Shown here: positions 6,594 to 10,276 of the stretch, piece after piece
How positions within the stretch are numbered: position 1 is the stretch's first letter
Layout of the letters: the number at the start of each line of letters is the position of its first letter
Origin: Jejubacter sp036620675
GTDB taxonomy: Bacteria > Pseudomonadota > Gammaproteobacteria > Enterobacterales > Enterobacteriaceae
NCBI GenBank assembly: GCA_036620675.1
Contig: JAZHEE010000062.1
Direction: 5' to 3' (one strand)
Length of the DNA: 10,276 bases
The notes under the pieces: model-generated
Databases searched by the model: none
What the model was told of the DNA's origin: nothing
What the model saw: the letters and a program-made list of their open reading frames with translations, nothing else
Program-made: the position numbers and the translations under genes

Positions 6594-6939
6594 TCATACA
6601 GGATGGGAAATAGAAATAGCGGCAATGATTTTAGCGGGACAACCCATCTTACCTAAACGTGTGGTTCTGGGTTCAAAAGTGAAGCGAACAAGTATAGCTT
6701 CAACGTTGGCCCGAAAAATCCTTAAGGATGCTCGCCTTCCGGGAGGAATGAGGATGGAAACCACTGTATTAGGCCAGACTCGAGCCACAAATAAGTTAGG
6801 GGCGATAGTCGGGAGAGCTGTTCCTTATATTGGATATGCTCAGGCCGTTATTATATTTTCCCAGGCTGCCAGAGAGACAAGGCGTAAATACAACTTTATA
6901 GTCCGACCTAAAGATCGGATTATGTGGACATACTTCTAA
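6523..6939 (+). CDS. Conserved-looking hypothetical protein preceding DUF1493 gene
   Basis: The frame encodes up to 138 residues. A TGA lies immediately before the ATG at 6523 and no ribosome site is visible, so the start is doubtful; the coding-like part begins around GQSIESLANHTG (residue 17). A basic middle portion (about 43-80) leads to a hydrophobic Gly-rich segment at 91-112 (KLGAIVGRAVPYIGYAQAVI) that could be a single membrane helix or buried hairpin, then a charged tail (RPKDRI). The stop TAA at 6937-6939 overlaps the ATG of the DUF1493 gene by one base, implying translational coupling. The arrangement, a partly hydrophobic protein followed by a small DUF1493 protein, suggests a two-gene module. 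I would not assign a function. It may be the C-terminal part of a larger gene broken by frameshift. Confidence 0.5.
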   Translation: MPGSPTIGQDRLPGRGQSIESLANHTGWEIEIAAMILAGQPILPKRVVLGSKVKRTSIASTLARKILKDARLPGGMRMETTVLGQTRATNKLGAIVGRAVPYIGYAQAVIIFSQAARETRRKYNFIVRPKDRIMWTYF

Positions 6940-7256
6940 TGCTGCGACCTGATGAACAAGAGTTTTTAGATTATGTCACCGAAAAATATGGTGATCGAAG
7001 TAATCCATCACAAAAAGAATGGACGTTTGCGAAGCATTTTAATCTTATCCAGGAAGATCTGGAAGAAATGTTATTCGACCTGTTTACACGATACGGTATA
7101 GAGCATAGCAACTTTAATTTAGATAACTACTTTATGCCAGAGTTCTATTGGTGGCAGTTCAGATTAAAAAGGGAGTGGCATGATCGTAAGTTTAAAACGC
7201 TAACGCTAGGAATGATTATTGAATCAGCCAAAGCTGGAAAATGGCTTTATGATTGA
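6939..7256 (+). CDS. DUF1493 family protein
   Basis: 105 residues from the ATG at 6939; an in-frame GTG at 6924 would add five. The block EDLEEMLFDLFTRYGIEHSNF followed by N-L-D-N-Y-F-M-P-E and an aromatic W-W is characteristic of the DUF1493 family, small acyl-carrier-protein-like proteins found mainly in enterobacterial accessory regions. No serine in a clear phosphopantetheine motif (DSL) is seen: the corresponding site reads D-L-E-E-M. The start at 6939 is preferred because it overlaps the preceding stop, as expected for coupled translation. A terminator follows immediately. The role of this family is not established. Confidence 0.6.
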   Translation: MLRPDEQEFLDYVTEKYGDRSNPSQKEWTFAKHFNLIQEDLEEMLFDLFTRYGIEHSNFNLDNYFMPEFYWWQFRLKREWHDRKFKTLTLGMIIESAKAGKWLYD

Positions 7257-7278
7257 GGGGCTAACGCCCCTTATCTTT
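7256..7278 (+). terminator. Intrinsic terminator after the DUF1493 gene
   Basis: AGGGGC (7256-7261) and GCCCCT (7266-7271) form a 6-bp GC-rich stem with a 4-nt loop, followed by TATCTTT. It begins at the last base of the DUF1493 stop codon and so ends the plus-strand two-gene module. Confidence 0.65.
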
Positions 7279-7544
7279 CATTCCCTGATGTGTCGAACGT
7301 TTTCGAATACGGGCAGGACTGCGAGTGCGTGACGTAGGTAAACGAGTAGATAGAGTTAGTGGACTGTCGTGGGGTCGGTCCAGTGTTAAGCCAGCCCCGC
7401 AAAAAGATAATCAACGGGAGCCTTGATAGCAATAATTATCAGAAGAATGGCTGACTTTAATGGCACACTAAATTTGGCTACCTGAATAAAGGTGATATCT
7501 CCGTCTCATAGCCAAAAGGACGTAACCGGCGCAACTCTGGCCCC
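7279..7544. other. Intergenic stretch with no recognised gene
   Basis: Reading frames on both strands are short and interrupted. A short hydrophobic frame on the minus strand (around 7390-7485, including SAILLIIIAIKAPVDYLFAGLA with a stop after it) lacks a start and ribosome site. The stretch probably represents debris around the decayed insertion sequence that follows. Confidence 0.4.
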
Positions 7545-7679
7545 AGGCTTCGCTTTGATGTGTCCAGTTCCCCCCTCGATAAGCATTAAGCCTCTGCCAT
7601 GGCAATGACCATCGGTAAATCCATGATGGATAAGTGGGGCCAGCAGTTGAAAGAAGAGCGAGAGGGGAATCATCCATAG
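7545..7679 (+). pseudogene. Decayed IS3-family (IS911-like) orfA remnant
   Basis: The frame ending at TAG 7677-7679 contains AMTIGKSMMDKWGQQLKEER followed by E-G. This matches the helix-turn-helix and leucine-zipper entry region of IS911-type OrfA (compare [22 protein letters not shown]). Upstream, R-L-R-F-D-V-S...L-D-K-H then a stop codon in frame fits the preceding segment in degraded form. The internal stop, the truncation after about 50 residues and the absence of orfB indicate a dead fragment. Confidence 0.6.
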
Positions 7680-7703
7680 CAGCAGGTTTTGTGTTTTGGC
7701 TGA

Positions 7704-7740
7704 ATGGCGGTATAGCCCATTGGCGCTATACCGCCTGTTT
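7704..7740. terminator. Strong hairpin terminator between the IS remnant and yjhP
   Basis: GGCGGTATAGC (7706-7716) and GCTATACCGCC (7725-7735) form a perfect 11-bp stem with an 8-nt loop, followed on the plus strand by TGTTTTA. It lies 9 bp past the yjhP stop, so it can end the topAI-yjhP transcript from the right and block plus-strand transcription from the left. The T-run is better for plus-strand reading. Confidence 0.65.
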
Positions 7741-7744
7741 TATG

Positions 7745-8491
7745 CTATCGCGCAATTAAAGCAAACACGCCCCAGCCAAAGTATTCCCGGGTGTAGGTAA
7801 CATGGCGTTTGGGCGCCATCGTCAGCTCCGCCCGAACCTCTTTCCCAAAATCATCTTCAGGGTTTTCTTCCAGCCAGCGGCGCATGGTCATCCATTTGGC
7901 CGCTTCGTATCTGTCCCAGCCCTCCTGGTCCGCCAGTACCATTTCCACCACGTCATAACCCTGTTTATCGAAAGAAGCGATAAGGTCAGGCAGGGTGAGA
8001 AAATCGGCAATGGATGAGACACCGCATGCCCGGGCAATCTCTTCCGTTGCAGGAACCTGACGCCAGTAGGGTTCTCCGATAAGTATTATTCCGCCAGGAC
8101 TGAGGCTCTTTGCCAGCAGCTCTATTGTCCCGGCAAAGCCGCCTGCAATCCATGTTGCCCCTACGCAGGCCGCGACGTCGCATTTTTCATCCGCGATATA
8201 ACCGGCTGCATCGTTATGAATAAAATGTACCTGGTCGCTGACGCCGAGCTCCGTGGCACGCAGTGTTGCCTGTGTGGTGAAGAGTGGGCTCATATCGATG
8301 CCAGTACCGGTAATGCCATGATCGCGCGCCCAGGTACAGAGCATCTCGCCCGAGCCGCTGCCGAGATCCAGGATGCGGGTGCCTGGCTTCATGCGTAGCA
8401 CGCGGCCCAGCGTGGCGTACTTTTCCGGTGTGAATGGGTTATGAATACGGTGTTCGCTTTCGCTAATTGTAAAAATACGTGGGATATCCAT
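7745..8491 (-). CDS. yjhP: YjhP, SAM-dependent class I methyltransferase
   Basis: 248 residues, the same length as E. coli YjhP, and matching it closely as I remember it. Motif I is LDLGSGSG (41-48), the ribose-binding acidic residue is Asp66 in GIDMS, an adenine-site Asp94 lies in HNDAAGY, motif IV is CDVAACVGATWIAG (104-117), and SPGGIILIGE (131-140) forms the later core strand. The start at 8491 (MDIPRIF) has AAAGGA 8 bases upstream; a nine-codon upstream extension is less likely. The substrate is unknown; it is a cytosolic small-molecule-type methyltransferase by fold. It is the last gene of the topAI transcription unit, as in E. coli K-12, starting 2 bp after the stop of the short ORF that occupies the yjhQ position. 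Confidence 0.9.
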   Translation of the reverse strand: MDIPRIFTISESEHRIHNPFTPEKYATLGRVLRMKPGTRILDLGSGSGEMLCTWARDHGITGTGIDMSPLFTTQATLRATELGVSDQVHFIHNDAAGYIADEKCDVAACVGATWIAGGFAGTIELLAKSLSPGGIILIGEPYWRQVPATEEIARACGVSSIADFLTLPDLIASFDKQGYDVVEMVLADQEGWDRYEAAKWMTMRRWLEENPEDDFGKEVRAELTMAPKRHVTYTREYFGWGVFALIAR

Positions 8492-8493
8492 TA

Positions 8494-8604
8494 TTAATTC
8501 CTTTTGTAAATAGTGCATTCAAGCGGGGCTGTTCCGGGGATTTTGCTTTCATCCGCTGGCAGCTGCGAGCGGCCGGAGGCAGAAACAAGGGGTCTGAGAT
8601 CCAT
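8494..8604 (-). pseudogene. 36-codon ORF in the yjhQ position, probable deletion remnant
   Basis: Between topAI and yjhP, E. coli K-12 carries yjhQ, a GNAT-type acetyltransferase of about 180 residues that acts as the TopAI antitoxin. Here the same slot holds only 120 bp. It has an intact ribosome site (AAGGAG, 7-8 bases before the ATG at 8602-8604) and a 36-residue frame, M-D-L-R-P-L-V-S-A-S ... T-I-Y-K-R-N, ending in TAA at 8494-8496. A good start and a stop directly abutting yjhP are what an in-frame internal deletion of yjhQ would leave. I cannot verify from memory that its ends match the two ends of YjhQ. It is far too short for a GNAT fold. Confidence 0.5.
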
Positions 8605-8614
8605 TAAGTGCTCC

Positions 8615-8872
8615 TTAACGGTTATCGGGCTGGGCGCGAACGTTGTTCAGCCCGCTGGTATTAATGCGATAGGGCTGGCCGTTGACGGACTTAATCAGCT
8701 TTTTGGTTTTGAGTTTTTTGAAGACGGCGAGGGTGCAGTCGGAGAGTAACAACCCTTCGCGGCTGTAGCATTCAACAGAGGTAACGCGGCCAGAGGTATC
8801 GCGAACGTACACAATACGTCCACCTTTAGCGAGCACGTGTAAGGTGCGTTGTTCCTGACGGGATAAATTCAT
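8615..8872 (-). CDS. topAI: YjhX (TopAI), topoisomerase I inhibitor
   Basis: 85 residues, the full length of E. coli YjhX, starting MNLSRQEQRTLHVLAKGGRI and ending L-N-N-V-R-A-Q-P-D-N-R, the UPF0386 family signature. The fold is a winged-helix-like domain. In E. coli the protein binds and inhibits DNA topoisomerase I, stopping growth when overproduced, and is counteracted by YjhQ. The gene appears intact, with no missing conserved stretch that I can see. It is first in a unit with yjhP but the antitoxin gene between them is reduced to a 36-codon ORF. Its ribosome site is a modest AGCAGG 9 bases before the ATG, and a structured leader lies upstream, consistent with control at the leader as described for topAI in E. 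coli. Confidence 0.92.
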   Translation of the reverse strand: MNLSRQEQRTLHVLAKGGRIVYVRDTSGRVTSVECYSREGLLLSDCTLAVFKKLKTKKLIKSVNGQPYRINTSGLNNVRAQPDNR

Positions 8873-8893
8873 ACTGGAAAACCTGCTTCATCA

Positions 8894-8947
8894 TCATGTG
8901 CAAAATGTGCAAACACACGGCGGTGTCCGCATTCGATTTCGGCGCAT
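8894..8947 (-). CDS. Candidate short leader ORF upstream of topAI
   Basis: A 17-codon frame, M-R-R-N-R-M-R-T-P-P-C-V-C-T-F-C-T, starts directly at the base of the leader hairpin and ends 21 bp before the topAI ATG. In E. coli, topAI is controlled by a translated leader peptide (toiL) that senses ribosome-targeting antibiotics and affects Rho-dependent termination. The position and the Arg/Pro-rich content would suit that role, but there is no clear ribosome site and I cannot confirm identity with ToiL. Confidence 0.25.
   Translation of the reverse strand: MRRNRMRTPPCVCTFCT
8897..8914. repeat. Tandem 9-bp repeat in the topAI leader
   Basis: TGTGCAAAA and TGTGCAAAC follow each other directly, 25 bp upstream of the topAI start codon. 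Two copies one helical turn apart could be a protein-binding site. The repeat is too short to be sure. Confidence 0.3.
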
Positions 8948-8991
8948 TGATAATCAGTCCGGCCTGAAAAGGTCGGGGGAACTGATTATCA
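8948..8991 (-). promoter_or_regulatory. Large leader hairpin upstream of topAI
   Basis: TGATAATCAGT (8948-8958) and ACTGATTATCA (8981-8991) are perfect 11-bp arms. Inside them CCGGCC and GGTCGG continue the stem with one G-U pair, closing a 6-nt loop (TGAAAA), with a few unpaired bases on one side. It lies about 75 bp upstream of the topAI start. It may be a regulatory RNA structure of the leader or a DNA operator; no T-run follows on the minus strand. Confidence 0.5.
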
Positions 8992-9040
8992 GATGATGAC
9001 ATTCTCCAGCATCAAAGCCTCGGGTAGAGTTGAAAGGTAT

Positions 9041-9467
9041 TTACGGGGTGAATAATAACACCTGATTTTTATAAGTGAATAGGTCTGGTTGAAAAGTGTG
9101 ATCCCAAAGGGGGATCTTGGCGCCAGCGTGAAGGTAAAACCAGCGAGTTGCTCCAATGGAAACGGCAAACGCGTTCAGAGCAGGAATATTCAGTGTGGCA
9201 GACAGGGGGCTTGTTGGCAGCTTATGGGAAAAGAGCATGAAACGAAACGTACCGGTTAGAGCATAGCAATGCCCGGCTGCTCCATACTCTAACCATCGCG
9301 CCATATCAGATTGCTGCTCAACCGCGTCAATAGCCCATGTATTGGGACGGTGCACCAGATAAAACGCAGTTAAGTGGAGTAATTTGCGACGATCGCGCTG
9401 GTGATAAAGCTCCCTCTGGATACGGCCCCCCGGGTACAGGTCACGGGGGAGAGTGCTACTCAGATGA
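9041..9467 (-). CDS. Unassigned open frame, doubtful gene
   Basis: The frame is open from just after a TAG near 9470 to the TAA at 9041-9043, about 140 codons. A possible GTG start at 9353-9355 would give 104 residues. The translation includes YHQRDRRKLLHLTAFYLVHR and ARWLEYGAAGHCYALTGTF, which look protein-like, but I do not recognise a family. There is no strong ribosome site. It overlaps, over 9384-9467, a coding-like frame on the other strand, so at most one of the two is real. It may be the 3' remnant of a gene cut by earlier rearrangement. Confidence 0.25.
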
Positions 9468-9562
9468 GACTACTGGCTGGTATCTTCAGTGAGCCGGTCA
9501 ATGCGATGGGATGGCAAAACGCCATGATGAAATTGGATAGCACTTCTATTGTATTGGCTTAA
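9384..9562 (+). pseudogene. Coding-like fragment, unrecognised
   Basis: Open from after a TAA at about 9381 to TAA at 9560-9562. It reads F-A-T-I-A-L-V-I-K-L-P-L-D-T-A-P, then VQVTGESATQMRLLAGIFSE and a tail ending in S-I-V-L-A. Codon use looks typical of enterobacterial coding DNA, and there is no start codon at the beginning. It may be the C-terminal end of a truncated gene. I do not recognise it. Bases 9563-9624 up to the IS end hold nothing that I can identify. Confidence 0.25.
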
Positions 9563-9624
9563 CGCTTTGTCCCTGAGAGGTCCTTTCCGGCATTTTGCAT
9601 AGCCGCAGGGCCATTGCTACCAGG

Positions 9625-10276
9625 TGGATTTGACCCTATATATCCAGACGTTTTTGCTCTCTTATGATTGCGATAACTTCCTGCGTATATATTCCCGTGG
9701 TGAGCGATATCCCAGTGCACTATGCGGATGATGTTCGTTGTAATGACTGAATGCCACCGCCAGATTCATCACCGCAGCCTGGCTGTCCGGTTTCGGCATG
9801 ATGCTGATGTAGTCCCGTTTTATCGTCTTCACGAAGCTTTCTGCTATGCCGTTACTTTCCGGGCTTCGCACTGCTGTCGTGCAAGGCTCCAGTCCCAGCA
9901 ACCGGGCGAACGCCCGCGTTTCATGAGCCCTGTAGGCTGAACCGTTATCCGTCAGCCACTCCAGCGACTCTGTTGGCAACTGCCTTCCGAAGCGTTTTTC
10001 CACCGCACCCAACATGACATCCTGCACCGTTTCTTTGTCATAGCCTCCGGTACTCGCTGCCCAGCTAATGATCTCCCTGTCACAACAGTCCTGCGCGAAG
10101 GTCACCCGCAGCTTTTCGCCATTATCACAGCGGAACTCAAAGCCATCTGAGCACCAGCGCCGGTTACTTTCAGCTACTGCTACACGCCCCTTATGGGCCC
10201 GCTTACGGCAGGGATCAGCGGGTTTACGTTCAAGAAGCAGATTATGTGTCCTCATAATGCGATACACCCGCTTCGC
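9625..10276 (-). mobile_element. IS2-like element (IS3 family), right copy, truncated by window edge
   Basis: The element begins at 9625 with TGGATTTGACCCTATATATC, the right-end inverted repeat of an IS2-type element, followed 37 bp in by the stop of its transposase gene. The first 77 bp are identical to the reverse complement of bases 1-77. The element runs off the right edge of the window, so its left end, orfA and target duplication are not seen. It faces the left copy end to end, right ends inward. Confidence 0.9.
9662..10276 (-). CDS. IS2-type transposase OrfB (DDE), N-terminus outside the window
   Basis: The visible 204 residues are the C-terminal two-thirds of an IS2-type OrfB (usually about 300). 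The frame continues upstream past base 10276 (A-K-R-V-Y-R-I-M). Counting from V-Y-R-I, the catalytic triad of the rve integrase domain is Asp41 (WCSDGFEF), Asp107 (LTDNGSAY) and Glu143 (SNGIAESF); the 35 residues between the last two are as in the IS3 family. The tail H-P-H-S-A-L-G-Y-R-S-P-R-E-Y is typical. In IS2 the active protein is an OrfAB fusion made by programmed frameshifting, whose site would lie outside the window. No disabling change is visible in the part present. Confidence 0.93.
   Translation of the reverse strand, partial: AKRVYRIMRTHNLLLERKPADPCRKRAHKGRVAVAESNRRWCSDGFEFRCDNGEKLRVTFAQDCCDREIISWAASTGGYDKETVQDVMLGAVEKRFGRQLPTESLEWLTDNGSAYRAHETRAFARLLGLEPCTTAVRSPESNGIAESFVKTIKRDYISIMPKPDSQAAVMNLAVAFSHYNEHHPHSALGYRSPREYIRRKLSQS

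Noticed and set aside
6594..6788. Minus-strand frame of 64 codons opposite the gene before DUF1493
   Set aside because: Antisense shadow of a better-supported plus-strand frame coupled to DUF1493; no motif.
7390..7485. Short hydrophobic minus-strand frame that could be a membrane peptide
   Set aside because: No start codon with a ribosome site, no recognisable type I toxin or antisense arrangement, and it lies in debris beside a decayed IS.
7468..7677. Minus-strand frame of 69 codons at the IS remnant
   Set aside because: The plus strand here carries recognisable OrfA residues, so the minus frame is a shadow.
9722..9940. Plus-strand frame inside the IS transposase
   Set aside because: Antisense to the DDE transposase, which accounts for the sequence.

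Overview
The window looks like an accessory island from an Escherichia/Salmonella/Citrobacter-type enterobacterium. The grounds are a YjhX(TopAI)/YjhP pair very like the E. coli K-12 proteins, a FimB/FimE-type recombinase, and IS2-type transposase sequence. I cannot name the genus from the sequence alone.

Layout. Bases 1-77 are the right-hand end of one IS2-like element, and 9625-10276 is the right-hand part of a second copy in opposite orientation. The two 77-bp ends are identical when one is reverse-complemented, so the 9547 bp between them (78-9624) have the architecture of an IS-flanked composite element. Working inward: (i) 69-617, a LuxR-type regulator on the minus strand whose last codons come from the IS end; (ii) 728-5029, a very large autotransporter adhesin on the minus strand, with a terminator after it; (iii) 5090-5640, an AT-rich intergenic region; (iv) 5641-6258, a FimB-like tyrosine recombinase on the minus strand; (v) 6423-7256, a broken or unrecognised gene coupled to a DUF1493-family gene, ending in a terminator; (vi) about 7545-7679, a decayed IS911-like orfA; (vii) 7745-8872, yjhX(topAI)-yjhP on the minus strand, with only a 36-codon ORF where yjhQ is expected; (viii) 8992-9624, mostly unassigned DNA with short open frames.

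Most notable reading. The region between the autotransporter and the FimB-like recombinase looks like an undescribed fim-type phase switch. A 9-bp exact inverted repeat (15/19 when extended) bounds 5250-5505. Just inside its right end is a strong sigma70-like promoter (TTGACA, 17-bp spacer, TAGGAT) pointing away from the autotransporter. Inversion would place that promoter at the left edge, firing into the autotransporter with a leader of about 170-230 nt. The orientation in this sequence would be OFF. Two Fur-box-like sequences, one upstream of the autotransporter and one over the start of the LuxR-type gene, suggest a shared second layer of control. The second item of interest is a TopAI topoisomerase-I inhibitor without its YjhQ antitoxin gene in the usual place.
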